Origin: Agriotes lineatus
Taxonomy: Eukaryota; Arthropoda; Insecta; Coleoptera; Elateridae
Direction: 5' to 3'
NCBI GenBank assembly: GCA_940337035.1
Contig: OW679197.1
Location: forward strand, 62,641,903 to 62,705,902
Length of the DNA stretch: 64,000 nucleotides
Below, one piece after another: positions 34,982-46,155 of this stretch. Within the stretch, counting starts at the first letter, position 1. Each line of letters starts with the position of its first letter. The position numbers and the translations under genes are program-made. The notes below the pieces were generated by a model. That model searched no databases, was not told where the DNA came from, and saw nothing but the letters and a program-made list of their open reading frames with translations.

Positions 34982-37744
34982 ATGTATACAAATATAAATT
35001 CCTTAGTTGCAAAGTACACCGAACTTGAAGCTTTGGTAAGTGAAGCAAAACCCTCTTTTATATTAATTTGTGAAACTTGGCTACATACTGGTATACCAAA
35101 TGCATTGGTTGCTCTACCAAACTACACAATATACCGATCTGACAGAATCAATTGTCGAGGCGGCGGTGTGGCAATTTACATTAGAGATTCGTGTAAAGCA
35201 GTTGTTGTAAACAATAATGATTACTCTACAGCAGATTACGAATCCTTATGGTTAAATATTGAAATATATACTCAAAAGTTACTTATAGGCGTAATTTATA
35301 GACCACCCGAAAATTCGTTAGAAAATGATTTAGTCATGTTGCGCTCCATCCAGGCTGCTAGCTCTCACAACAATCTACTTCTGTTTGGGGACTTTAATTA
35401 TCCCGATATCATATGGCCTGTTAACCAATATTACGCTAGTCAAAATTTATCTTCATTGTTCATCGATATGTACTTGAATTCCAATCTACATCAACATGTC
35501 AACCAGCCTACTCGTTTCCGTGAAAGCAACCGCCCTTCCACGTTAGACCTTATCTTCACAAACACTGAACATTTGATCACTGATTTAACTTATGGCAATC
35601 CCATCGGAAAGAGTGATCACGTCGTGATAACTGCATACTCACAATTTACTGTTAAACAAGACACATATAAATTACGTTACATTAGGAATTACTGGAAGAC
35701 GGATTATTCCGAAGTTAATAATGCTATTAACTATGCTCGTTTTGACACTAATGTAGACTGTGGAACTACGCAGCTCTGGACTAATACAATGTCCATAATT
35801 AATAATGTTATAGAACAACATGTACCCCTAAAACGTAAGAATAACACAAAACATAAACCTTGGGTAACTTCTCAGCTGATCTTCGCTATTAAACAAAAGA
35901 GACAGGCGTGGGATAAATACGTCAAATCGCGGACAATAGAAAATTACACTGCATATCGATCCATGACAAACCGCCTAACCAACTCTCTACGTCTCTCACG
36001 AATGCAGTATGAAGCCAATGTTGTCGAAGACGGTAACAAACGTTTTTATGCTTACATTACTTCCAAGTTAAGCAGTAAACCGTCCACTCCAATACTCCGA
36101 AACCCGGATGGCACTGTTTGCAAGAATCCCTTTGAAGTTGCAACCACGTTTGCAGATAAATTTTACATGGCATACATTAGAGAACCAGCTGAAAATATTC
36201 CCGTGCTGCCAGATAACAAGAAGAATCCAAATTCGCTTTGCAATGTACAGTTTACTCCAGCGCTTGTCGAGAAACATTTACAAAATTTAGATTCGCATTC
36301 TTCTCCTGGACTCAATGATCTTCATCCCCACTTCTTAAAAAATGCAGCGTCATCCTTAGCTACTCCTTTGTGTAAAATCATGCAAGCATCAATGGATAGT
36401 TTGGAACTACGATCGCAATGGAAATGTGCTACAGTTATTCCAGTTTATAAGAAAGGTGACAAATTAACTGCAGAAAATTATCGACCTATCAGTTTGACCT
36501 CTGTAGTCTGCAAGATTATGGAAAGAATCATTGTTGATCAATTGATCATATTTCTAATGGAAAATTCTAGAATCTCTCAGAAGCAACATGGATTCATACC
36601 TGGCCGTTCAGTTGTGACTAATTTGTTAATGTGCGTCAACGACTGGACAAGAAGCATTGACAATGGCGAACCAGTTGATGTCATATATCTGGATTTCGAG
36701 AAAGCTTTCGATCGTGTTCCACTGGAAAGACTCGTCTATAAGTTGGAGTATCACGGTATAAGAGGTAATTTATTATCTTGGATTACATCTTTCTTGAGTG
36801 GTCGAAAGTTTCGCGTGCGAGTAGGTGATTCCTTATCAGAAGAACATTCAGTGTTAAGCGGAGTACCGCAAGGTTCTGTCCTCGGCCCAGTGCTCTTCCT
36901 GGTGTTCATAAATGACCTTCTCGAAAGCATTGTATCCTCTGGAAGTTGCTATGCTGATGACACTAAAATTTATAATAATCCCATCACCAACAGCGCTATC
37001 ATACAAAGTGATCTACATACTATCAGTGCCTGGTGCGATAAGTGGTTGCTATCTTTAAACGTTACCAAGTGCGTCGTGCTGCATATTGGACCAACAAACC
37101 CGCGTCATGCATATTACATTCACGGTACACCACTACAGCCGGTTCTTTCTCAAGTAGACCTCGGAGTTACCATCACTAGTGATTTAAAGTGGGACTCGCA
37201 TATTATTAAAATAACAAAAAGAGCCAATATTATAATATTTTTAATTCGCAAAGCCTTCGTCAGTATAACGCCTTTACTTGCTGTTAAAATATTCAAAAGT
37301 TACGTCAGACCTATATTAGAGTTTGCTGTGGTAGTATGGTCTCCGTACTTTATTAAAGACACTAGTCTCTTAGAAAACGTCCAGCGCCGATTTAGTAAGC
37401 TGCTTGCGTCCGTCAAACATTTAACTTATCCCGAGAGATTGCAATGTTTAGGTCTAACCTCCTTAACTGATAGGCGACTGCGCGGAGACTTAATTGAAAC
37501 TTTTAAGATACTTAATGGTTTCTACTCTTGTAATAATGTGAAAGAACTTTTTATACTCAACCCCGATTCTAGCAGACGTGGCCATTCTTTTAAATTGTAC
37601 AAAGTACAATTTAGAAAACTACCACGACAGTATTTTTTTAGTTTACGTGTTTGTAATTTTTTGAATAATTTACCAGAAACAGTTGTTAACTCTACTAATG
37701 TAAATATGTTTAAGAATAGTCTTGATTTATACTTAGATAGGTAA
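34982..37744 (+). CDS. LINE ORF2: endonuclease-reverse transcriptase, intact
   Basis: An open frame of 920 aa encodes the protein that nicks target DNA and reverse-transcribes the LINE RNA. The N-terminal apurinic-type endonuclease shows NINSL (residues 4-8), ICETWLH, GGGVAIYI, GDFN at 136-139 and SDH at 211-213. The RT domain shows NYRPISLTS, QHGFIPGRS, YLDFEKAFD with Asp 571, SGVPQGSVLGP and the catalytic YADD at 657-660. The C-terminus follows the usual 'RPILEFAVVVWSPY' and 'ENVQRRFSKLL' pattern, with no RNase H. The start is the first ATG, giving the MYTNINSL N-terminus; the true start may be upstream. A short 3'UTR ends in a (TAA)n tail at about 37823-37842, typical of CR1/Daphne/Rex-like clades. 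All catalytic motifs are intact and there is no stop, so the copy is young, though 5'-truncated in ORF1. Confidence 0.92.
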   Translation: MYTNINSLVAKYTELEALVSEAKPSFILICETWLHTGIPNALVALPNYTIYRSDRINCRGGGVAIYIRDSCKAVVVNNNDYSTADYESLWLNIEIYTQKLLIGVIYRPPENSLENDLVMLRSIQAASSHNNLLLFGDFNYPDIIWPVNQYYASQNLSSLFIDMYLNSNLHQHVNQPTRFRESNRPSTLDLIFTNTEHLITDLTYGNPIGKSDHVVITAYSQFTVKQDTYKLRYIRNYWKTDYSEVNNAINYARFDTNVDCGTTQLWTNTMSIINNVIEQHVPLKRKNNTKHKPWVTSQLIFAIKQKRQAWDKYVKSRTIENYTAYRSMTNRLTNSLRLSRMQYEANVVEDGNKRFYAYITSKLSSKPSTPILRNPDGTVCKNPFEVATTFADKFYMAYIREPAENIPVLPDNKKNPNSLCNVQFTPALVEKHLQNLDSHSSPGLNDLHPHFLKNAASSLATPLCKIMQASMDSLELRSQWKCATVIPVYKKGDKLTAENYRPISLTSVVCKIMERIIVDQLIIFLMENSRISQKQHGFIPGRSVVTNLLMCVNDWTRSIDNGEPVDVIYLDFEKAFDRVPLERLVYKLEYHGIRGNLLSWITSFLSGRKFRVRVGDSLSEEHSVLSGVPQGSVLGPVLFLVFINDLLESIVSSGSCYADDTKIYNNPITNSAIIQSDLHTISAWCDKWLLSLNVTKCVVLHIGPTNPRHAYYIHGTPLQPVLSQVDLGVTITSDLKWDSHIIKITKRANIIIFLIRKAFVSITPLLAVKIFKSYVRPILEFAVVVWSPYFIKDTSLLENVQRRFSKLLASVKHLTYPERLQCLGLTSLTDRRLRGDLIETFKILNGFYSCNNVKELFILNPDSSRRGHSFKLYKVQFRKLPRQYFFSLRVCNFLNNLPETVVNSTNVNMFKNSLDLYLDR

Positions 37745-38682
37745 TATAGTTTTTTTTAGTTAGTTTAGCTTAAGTTCACTGTATGGGGCATATCGGCTAA
37801 TAGCCGCCTGCCTTTATGTAACTAATAATAATAATAATAATACATACACCATACAACACTTATACTGACATCATACATTCATACACATACATACTTTATT
37901 ATGGCAACTGCTGTTACTGATATCTGCAATATGAAAAGTAATCAGTCTGAAATCGACAAACAAAGAAAACCCTAGCTAAAATGTTAAATAGATTTTTTAG
38001 TTATAACACTTTTAAGGAAAATCAGTTCAATAATAAAAAAAATACTGTAAACCCATTTCCCATTTTTTTGTAATTTTATTAAAAAGTATTTGTGGGCAGA
38101 ACAAATTTTAATTAACTTCTTAGTTTGGGTTTTAATGCTTTTTTTGTTTATTTCCTACTATACGATTTTTAAAACAGATTTATTGACGTCATATTTTTGT
38201 TTTCTGAACACAAATAAAAGTTTGATTGCTGATTTAAATACCTACCAGTATCTACTTTTTGATTGCAGTCTTTAAAAGGATTTATTCCTTTTAAAAAGAT
38301 TTAAATCTTTAAAAACGATCTTTGATTTAAATCTTTTTTAAAATGATCTTGAACAGTTCTGCACTAATGACAGCTGAGCTTAATTTATTTTTTCTACGGT
38401 CACCTTTAAAACTGACTATTAAGCGCTCACTGTCAATGCGAAAAGTTAGAGATTCACACATTTTTTCCCTAGTAACCATTTTAGCATCGCAACCACGTAA
38501 ACAATGTCTTAATGAATTAATCGCGTCACTTCATTTTACTTTACGCATCGCCATGGCTAACCTGATTATTAATTTAATTCGTCATTTTTTTGGAACTGGC
38601 TAAAATTATTGACAATTGCATCACGGTGCATCCATCATCACGCAACAGATTTATTGAGTTTGTGAGTTTTTGTGAAGTTGAA

Positions 38683-38822
38683 GATGGAATCTGAAGGTAA
38701 TTGCACCCCGCCTGAAGTATTTGAAGCGACCCAGACAGCAACCAACGAGTGTTGTTGCCGGCCAAATCGCGCGGCCTTTATGAACGGCGGTACAACGACT
38801 TCATCAAATGGTGTGTATCGAA
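38683..38822 (+). pseudogene. Tyrosine-recombinase-like N-terminal exon (frameshifted)
   Basis: From the ATG at 38684, MESEGNCTPPEVFEATQTATNE is followed, after a one-base frame change, by LLPAKSRGLYERRYNDFIKW, then a GTGTGT-type donor. The 'LPxKSRxxYExxYxxFxxW' signature matches the N-terminal SAM-like segment of a large insect family of tyrosine-recombinase (Crypton-like) or related proteins. Only this exon is visible. The frame break suggests a pseudogene or retro-fragment, and identification rests on one motif. Confidence 0.4.
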
Positions 38823-38876
38823 ATTTCAATTATTTAACAATTTTGTTATTTATTTAGGACCGTAGAAAAAATTTTG

Positions 38877-38997
38877 TATGTATTTCGAGTGTAAAGAGCC
38901 ATTTTGGTATTCGGTTGCTTTTTCGCGCCTCGCTACCGCTCGGCACGAAACTCGCATCCTCATACCAAAATGGCTCTCTTTACACACTAAATACATA
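38877..38997. repeat. Foldback element with GC-rich loop
   Basis: TGTAAAGAGCCATTTTGGTAT pairs with ATACCAAAATGGCTCTCTTTA. The centre holds TTCGCGCCTCGCTACCGC. Confidence 0.75.
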
Positions 38998-39254
38998 AAT
39001 ATCTATTAAAAACTTGTATATCCATGAAAAGTTTTGAAAGTGTCCATTGGTACATTGATAAATTTGGATATGTTTCTTCTCTGTCATACCTACTCATTTT
39101 ATATGTTTCTCCCTGTTGCACTCATTAATTTCCCATGTCCCGAGTACAATCCGGACAATCTGTATATAGGAGAGTACCGCCATTCTTTGATCTGTGAAAA
39201 TGCCGCTATCGCCCCCATTTTGTTCCCATCAGCGCTAGCAATATAGTATTATTA

Positions 39255-40055
39255 AATATATGGTTATATCTAAAATTTTACTTGAAATTGGCAAGAAGAA
39301 ATGGGAGGGACATGTAACTTGTACAATTAAAAAGGCAAATAGAGCTCTGTTTTTGTTGAGCAAAGCGTTCAAATCCCTGCATAATACCTCATTCGCCAAA
39401 TTGTATCAGACGTATGTCCTACCACTCCTAGAATACGGTTCCTGCGTTTGGAGTTCTTACTATGCAAAAGACATCTCAGAGCTGGAAGGAGTCCAACGAA
39501 AAGCTACAAGACTTGTGCGAAATATCAGAAACCTGCCTTATGAAGACCGACTTAGACAACTAAACATTGCTACACTATCCACGAGAAGACAACGTACTGA
39601 CATCATCGAAACATACAAGATTCTTAAAGGTTCTTACGACTCCCCAGAACTTCTTGGTTTCTTCAACTTGTCCCTCTCCCAACAACTTGAGAGGACATGA
39701 CATGAAAATCAAAAAGTCCAAGTTTAAACATGACAACCACAAAAACATTCTAGTTAACCGGGTCGTGGAACACTGGAATAGCCTTCCAAGAGAAATGGTT
39801 TCAGCGCCCTCTTTATTGCGATTTAAAAATCTATACAATCGTTATTTATCTCAAATATAACTGTAATAGCTACTGTGATATTAGTTAAGATTGTTACAGC
39901 GAACTATAAATCTACGAAACTTATAAATTATATATATACACATTGTTACACTTATTTTACATAATATTTAAACACAAATTTGTACGAGATTCGGGCATTA
40001 TCAGTTTTCTACTGCTGCCTGTACATTAAATAAATAAATAAATAAATAAATAAAT
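39255..40055 (+). pseudogene. 5'-truncated LINE, 3' end of ORF2
   Basis: The frame 39260-39700 encodes KKANRALFLLSKAFKSLH, YVLPLLEYGSCVWSSYYAKD, LEGVQRKATRLVRN and RRQRTDIIETYKILKG, the region downstream of the RT domain in CR1/jockey LINEs. A frameshift near 39690 moves the coding to another frame, which ends NRVVEHWNSLPREMVSAPSLLRFKNLYNRYL and a stop at 39860. A 3'UTR and an (AAAT)n tail (40027-40053) follow. It differs in sequence from the LINE at 34982 and is a different family member or clade. It begins abruptly next to a GGCAAG word shared with the palindrome family at 49900, so it probably inserted into such a copy. Confidence 0.8.
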
Positions 40056-40084
40056 CTTCAAATTGTATACCACTTATTACATAA

Positions 40085-40232
40085 CACACACAATGGTTGC
40101 TGTGCAAGCACAAAAGGCGCACTCCAACTCTGTATCCTGAATCCGGGGCAAGTTGAGCATTGTACCGCCAGATGCAAGCACATAAAGCACCAGCCTCTGC
40201 ACTGCAAGGTAAAATGAGGTTATCGATTATAC
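40085..40232. repeat. Dispersed repeat, inverted copy near 45015-45165
   Basis: AAGCACAAAAGGCGC, AATCCGGGGCAAGTTGAGC and GTACCGCCA reappear in reverse complement around 45030-45160, about 5 kb away, beside a (GTAT)n microsatellite at 45003-45021. Confidence 0.7.
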
Positions 40233-40237
40233 ATACA

Positions 40238-40312
40238 TTGGCAAGACTGTAAGTCTATGTCAAAACCTCACCTGCTAACCTCGAATTTGACTTAGACTTA
40301 CAGTCTTGCCAA
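40238..40312. repeat. Palindrome family GGCAAGACTG, short member
   Basis: TTGGCAAGACTGTAAGTCTA pairs with TAGACTTACAGTCTTGCCAA around a CCTGCTAACCTCG spacer. The same core recurs at 42673-42882 and 49900-50066. Confidence 0.8.
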
Positions 40313-41149
40313 ATTTAAGTAAAGTTTTGGATTGCTAAAAACGTCACATTGACGGAAGTGTGCTACAAACCTCAAAGTGATAAGGTCACAATATCAATAA
40401 GGTACCGCCATTAGTGATTTTTTATATCTATCCTTGTCGCACAATTTTCTCCAACTGGGGATAAAAACACATAACCTAACAGATTCCTCACTTTACAAGT
40501 GCCATTACACCAAAAAGAAAATCCCCAAAAACTAGTGTCTTCCCTATTGCACTTGGGAAATTTGTATTTGTTATCCTTATCTCACAATTTTCTCACATTC
40601 TCAAGCGAGGAATGGAATGGCGGTACCTTATTGATATAGTGACCTTACAAAGTGATGCATATAGGCCATTCAGTAATCACAAACACATAAATTTTTTTGA
40701 AGTTGGCATATACGTAAAATTTGTTAGGGATGCTGTATTTCGTTTTGCAAAGGTTTCCATACCTGCATAAAAGTGACTTTGAATTTAAAAAGGACAATTA
40801 ATGAATATCATTAATTCAGTGTCAAAGTACATACTATTCTGGAAATTCTTGCCTGAACTTTTATAAAATGTAATAAAAATACTTATTAATAAAAATGCTA
40901 CATCAATAGTATCCAACACAGTATTTGTTTAACATCCTTAAAGGTAGTTATGACAGATGCTAATTAAATGTCACACTCTTAACCTATTTGTTTTAGTAAC
41001 TTTTTGTAAGTACATTCCTAGACAAAAGATGCATTTTGCAAGTACACTCATGAAATTTTAGAAATCAAAGGCCACTTTGTGTTTTTATGTTTAGTGAACA
41101 GACTATGTCAGAGGAATAAACATGGCAGACGTGGCGGTACTCTCCTATA

Positions 41150-41458
41150 TACACTGGCTCCAGAGCTGTGCGGTACCCGAGTACAAGACAACATTTCCTG
41201 CCTAACAGGATCTTTGACCCTTGAAACAACTTGTCAGCCAATGTAGTGTGTGCACCATCAATTAATACTTTCAAAAGCAAGTACGACAATCTCTAATATA
41301 TTATGTCAATTAATGTTTGTTTAAATTGTATTATATTTTTTTTGTAATTTTCTTTTTTATACCATTGCTGCCAATTGTAGTAATTTGTTTCTTTGGGCAT
41401 TATAGGACGTTTGTCTTCAGCCCTTATGTGAATATAATAAAATAATAAATAATAATTA
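41150..41458 (+). pseudogene. LINE 3'-end fragment
   Basis: The plus strand ends with NNLSANVVCAPSINTFKSKYDNL and a stop near 41299, the usual 'WNSLPxxVVxAPSxxxFKxxLD' C-terminus of CR1/jockey ORF2. The expected Trp codon is a TGA. A 3'UTR ends in a (TAA)-rich tail at about 41435-41458. It abuts the left end of a possible hAT element. Confidence 0.6.
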
Positions 41459-42089
41459 CACAGTAACTATACTCTGAGTACTTTTACTGTACTCGGTACT
41501 CAGTCCACGAGTACATTTTTTTAAATTTACTTGTACTTGTATTTGACGCATTTACGTGTACTCGAGTACGTATCCCTGTACTTGAATACATTTACGTATA
41601 CTTGAAAACATTTATATGTACTCGAGTACATATCCGTGTATTTGAATACATTTTCGGATACTCGAATATATTTTCCGGTACTTAAGTACTTCGCACTGCG
41701 CAATAAGTACTTACATTTTTATCCAGTTTCAGACATGTGGCCGCCAGTCGCCATAAAAAGCTTAATTGCAGTTTTGTAACCCTTGCAGTCGTGCAGTGTT
41801 CAGGTTTCCGGTTAGTTCGTTAGTTGATTGTTTAATAAGTGACTGACTATAGTGATTACCGATTAGTGACATGAGATTTTAAAAGTAATAGGTAGTAAGT
41901 AAGCAGGTGCCTAAATTAATAATATGTTCTTATTTACTAGACTTTACTAGTAAAAGCATCATTAATGAAGTTCTGCGCCGTGTTCAGAATTCAGATCACC
42001 TCTGCCACTTATCATGTGTGTTTATAAAATGTATACCATTGACACGATTTTAGATGTTTTGCATAATGATAAGGAGATTAAATTACTTT

Positions 42090-42965
42090 AATTTTTTATT
42101 TAATGTATTCTAACGTACAGTTTTCGATGTACAGGAAGTGGGACAAAATGAAGGCTGATTTCCAGGATCCTAGACACTTCAGTACAAACCTCATTTTAAA
42201 TGCATGTTTAAAACGCACTGCAAACGTGGTTTTCCAATGTGTTTCAATTAGAATTAGAAGAAGCCGTTTTAGCTGCGGTAACATTTCCGAAATTTAAGCT
42301 TTGTTGGTTCAACTGTTTGAGGAAGCAAACTAGTACAACACCTGATTCCATACAAATGATCATTTTATCATCTAAACAGCTGCTAGAAATATATTCTGAA
42401 AATTCCGATGCATGTGACAGTGACACCAAATATCAGGATCTAGAATATGATGGATATTTTGATTTTGATGAAATAATAATGATGTAGTACCTGGACCTTT
42501 ATCTCTTCATATTATCTAAATTCAATAATCGAAAGAATCACATATTCTAGATAAAGGAAGTCCAAAATTGAACTTGAACTTCTAAATTACCTTGAAGATA
42601 AACGGACCAATCTGTCGATGCTGAATGATTACCCGAATATGAAAAAACTTTTCATGCGCTATAATACATACCGGGTGACCATAAATGGTTGTGATTTTTT
42701 CTTAGGTTGGCACTGTTTATTATGGTGGCACTGTAAGTCTATGTCAAATTCGAGGTTAGCAGGTTAGGTTTTGCTTCAGTTTGTGTCGAAACCGACGCAA
42801 AACCTAACCTGCTAACCTCGAATTTGACATAGACTTACAGTGCCAACCTAAGAAAAAAAATAACAACCATTTATGGTCACCCTTTATTTGCCATTATCAA
42901 CCGCAGTAGAATGATTATTTTTATTCGCGACACTGGTAAACAGACCACGTCGCCATGACCACCTC
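42090..42965 (+). pseudogene. hAT transposase C-terminal remnant, interrupted
   Basis: Frames at 42239-42487 and onward encode LELEEAVLAAVTFPKFKLCWF (the 'A..PKFKL.WF' segment of Buster/ZBED-like hAT transposases). Then come NYLEDKRTNLSMLNDYPNMKKLFMRYNT (42580-42665) and, after an insertion at 42673-42882, LPLSTAVE-stop-LFLFATLVNRPRRH (42888-42960). The last two pieces form the hAT dimerisation domain ('LPSSAPVERLFS'). Upstream catalytic domains are missing. It is dead but gives the family identity of the surrounding element. Confidence 0.65.
42673..42882. mobile_element. Palindromic element within the hAT transposase
   Basis: The arms GGGTGACCATAAATGGTTGT and its complement bound a nested palindrome around GGCACTGTAAGTCTATGTCA and GAGGTTAGCAGGTTAGGTTT. 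It splits the dimerisation domain of the hAT remnant. Its core is shared with 40238-40312 and 49900-50066. Confidence 0.8.
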
Positions 42966-43296
42966 TCAGGGTTTCACCCGGAGTCTCAGGTTTTCGACAC
43001 CGCGTCTTCGGGCTCCGGGTTTTGTAATAATTTCTCCGGGTTGCACTTATTTTGTAATAATGTCTAAATATACCTAACCGTCAATTATATCAATGAAAAT
43101 AAAATACGTTTCACATAATAGCAAACATCACGCGCGGCGCGTGCGTATCATCTCTTGCTATTTGCCTTTTTATTAAATAATAGGATTATATTTCGAATTC
43201 AACCCTTTAATAGTTAAAATGCAAAACTGCTACGCTAGATTCTTTCTAGGTTCAATCGTATTCAGCAACCAGGAGAAATTTCATATAGGTAATTAG

Positions 43297-44657
43297 TAGG
43301 GATGTCGGCGGGTACCCGGGTACCCGACTAGTAAATTATATGTAATTTCTAGAAAACCAGCCTTTTTCGGAAAAAATGATAAAACTTGAAAACAATAGAA
43401 ATAAGCTCTAGAAAAACATAACCCTTCAGAAAAAACCATACCACATAATGTTTCTTGTTTCATATAATAAATCCACTTCACGGAAATATTCAACCCGTCA
43501 ATAGTGCCATTAAATCGCATCAGTATGGGATGAAGTAACTAGTGATGTAAAAAAACGCGTTTTTTTAAATCGAATAAAAAACCTTTAAAAAAACTACAAA
43601 AAGCGGTTTTTTGTTTGTTTTTTATTCATTTTTGTAACTGGCGTCACGTTTTGGTAGGTATGGTTGGCAGCAGGTCAACAAACGACAAAATTTAAACTTA
43701 TTTTGATTTTACATGCCCTTTAAAGTTCAAGAAAGCTACAGCACAGACTAGACAAATGTTTAATAAACAAAAGTAACATTTTATACCTACTGCTTACTCG
43801 TATTACATATTACTCACAGAACAGCAAAGCGTATGCATGCGTCTATGCGAGCACCTCTGCCCCACCCCCCACTGTTGGAAGTTGTTTTAAGCTGGACCTA
43901 GCTCTGAAACTGTCGAGCTGATGGACGAATCAAATTATGTTAAATATTAGCGATTCATCAAAGTCATAAGACAGTGACATGGGCGACGTAAACTGCATGG
44001 ATACCGACTCCGAATCAGTTGAGGAGTCAGCAATGTCTGTTAGCGAGTAATTTCTACATTATTATAATTTCTACATCCACTTTGGCTATGAAATGTAATA
44101 ACATTATTTTTCTTTAGAAATATTTGTTTTTTTTTGTTATAAATTCTATAATGCACTTTACCTATGAAATGTATTATTTTTATTTAGAAATATCAGTTTT
44201 TTTTATTTTTTCAAAGAATATATGGTTATTCACTACACTTTAATTCTGAAAAAAAATCCTATTTAAAGAAAACCAGATTGCTCGGTTTTTTTGCAAAAAA
44301 AACAGGTTTTTTTTAAAAAAACGAACGGTTTTTTTATGGTTGCATCACTAGAAGTAACATAAATATCCTCTGTGTGATTTTGATGCTGCTACGCTACGAA
44401 TTTCGAATAAAAAGTTACGTAATACTTGAATTTAATAGCACTTGGAAGTGTGAAAATATTTACAAATAACAGACGATTTGCAGTTACAATTGGGGAGTAG
44501 GTAGTATTTCAATTTAGTTCAGTTTAAAACTCGCGGCGTAAAGAAAGATGTTCCGATGTACACTAACATTTTTGTTATATATTTCGGGTACCCGAGGGTA
44601 CCCGGGCACTGTTTTCAGGTACCCGGGTTTGATTTTAGAACGGGTACGACATCCCTA
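43297..44657. mobile_element. hAT-type element (GGGTACCC motif), hosting another hAT
   Basis: The ends are TAGGGATGTCGGCGGGTACC and, on the other strand, TAGGGATGTCGTACCCG. A perfect 8-bp duplication GTAATTAG flanks it (43289-43296 and 44658-44665). Subterminal zones repeat the palindrome GGTACCCGGGTACC. Its interior was later invaded by the element at 43540-44350. Confidence 0.9.
43540..44350. mobile_element. hAT-type element nested in another hAT
   Basis: The ends are TAGTGATGTAAAAAAACGCG and, on the other strand, TAGTGATGCAACCATAAAAA. A perfect 8-bp duplication GAAGTAAC flanks it (43532-43539 and 44351-44358). Subterminal motifs are AAAAACC and GGTTTTTT runs with CGGTTTTT cores. No transposase. 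Confidence 0.9.
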
Positions 44658-45254
44658 GTAATTAGGTACAAAAGTTTTGAGTATTCGTTTTGTTTTTAAG
44701 CTCATTTGATACTAGAGGTAATTTACTTATGTATTTTTCGTTCTTTCGTGATTCTTATCTCTTGAGTCAATAATGGTTAAATTTTTCTTTGCAAACCTCG
44801 TTGTTTATTGTATTCGTATTCAAGTGTTTAAATTGCCATTTCTCACTAGTAAAGTAATTCACAAAAATCATAATTTTTAGGTAACGTTGAGTCTTTTTTG
44901 AATAAAATCGTAATTATCTCCAAAACCGTTAACTTTAGAACAGGGGTTCTCAACCATCTTTATTGACGCATCTCTTAGCTGTTTCTCAAGATTCGTTATT
45001 GTATGTATGTATGTATGTATTATCAATAACCTCATTTTACCGTGCGGCGTAGAGGCTGTTGCTTTATGCGCTTTCATTTGGCGGTACAATGCTCAACTTG
45101 CCCCGGATTCGCGATACAAAGTTGGAGCGCGCCTTTTGTGCTTGCGCAGTAAATGTTGTGTGAGGTGTGTCATGATGATGTGTTGACTTTGTTACTCTAT
45201 CTCCTAGCTTTATTACTGCAAAATAAAAAATTATTAATGATTGAGGGAGTATTT

Positions 45255-46147
45255 TAGGGATGGTAAAACCTGTTCCGCTAAAGGATCAGGTGCACCTGAT
45301 CCGATTCCGACTCCGAACTAGGTGCAAGTAACTCGGTTCACAGTTCCGTTCCCGGTCCTCGGAGTCCGATCTCGGACGGGTCTGCACCTAGAGTCGCATG
45401 TTATGACTCGAGGGGGCGTGATTTTGATTTGAATCCGACGGCTGCGGTCGGAAGTCTTTGCTGGAACGTCTATTTCAATTGTAAAAGATTTATTTGATTG
45501 CATTAGCAGGGCATCAATAACAATAACTATTACAATTAAATATGTCTATTACAATTTAAAAATACGAGATGTTTTTCCTTTTTTCTATTTACACCTTACA
45601 GTACATGGTCGATGATTTTGCCACAACACATGAGGCATTGCCATGACGATCCCGCAATTCCGAATTTGAATCTGAAATTCCTTGCGTACATTATGCAGTT
45701 CCTACTCAGTTACGAACGATTCTGAAGCGCAAACCGCTTCGATTCATTTCCAGTCTGATTTCAAATTCGATGTCTTTGCAGTCTAAGAAAGAGAAGCGAT
45801 CCGATCCACTTCCTAGAAGCGAAAGTCCGGTATTCCGTTCCACAGTTCCGCCGCTCCGCGCGGTTGGGCTTAGGCACAAAACAGGTAACTAATGGCTTAG
45901 GTGCAAAACGGTTCGATTCATTGAAGGAACGCCGGATCACTCCTAAGAGCAAGAGTCCAGTTTCAGTTCCACAGGTCCGCCGCTCCGAGCGCTGGCGCTG
46001 TTCGGCTTAGGTGCAAAGTGGTTCGATTCATTGAAGGAACGCCGGATCAGCCTACCTACTTTTTTACAAACGCCGAACCTGGTGCACCTACTCCGGCAAA
46101 CAAACTAGGTTCAAAAGAGTAGGTCCGAGAATTGACAACCATCCCCA
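45255..46147. mobile_element. hAT-type element (CCGATTCCGA motif)
   Basis: The ends are TAGGGATGGTAAAACC and, on the other strand, TGGGGATGGTTGTCAA. A perfect 8-bp duplication GAGTATTT flanks it (45247-45254 and 46148-46155). Subterminal words vary around TTCCGACTCCGA and AGGTGCACCT. A GGTTCGATTCATTGAAGGAA unit near 45910 is repeated near 46020. Confidence 0.85.
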
Positions 46148-46155
46148 GAGTATTT

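Larger units (their letters stand above)
34237..38361. mobile_element. hAT-type element carrying an inserted LINE
   Basis: The ends are CAGAGCTGTCACAAATC and, on the other strand, CAGAACTGTTCAAGATC. A perfect 8-bp duplication CACTAATG flanks it (34229-34236 and 38362-38369). Both subterminal zones (34258-34510 and 38190-38345) consist of repeats around GATTTAAATC with runs of T or A. A LINE occupies about 34510-37845, so the hAT itself was roughly 0.8 kb and non-autonomous. Confidence 0.85.
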
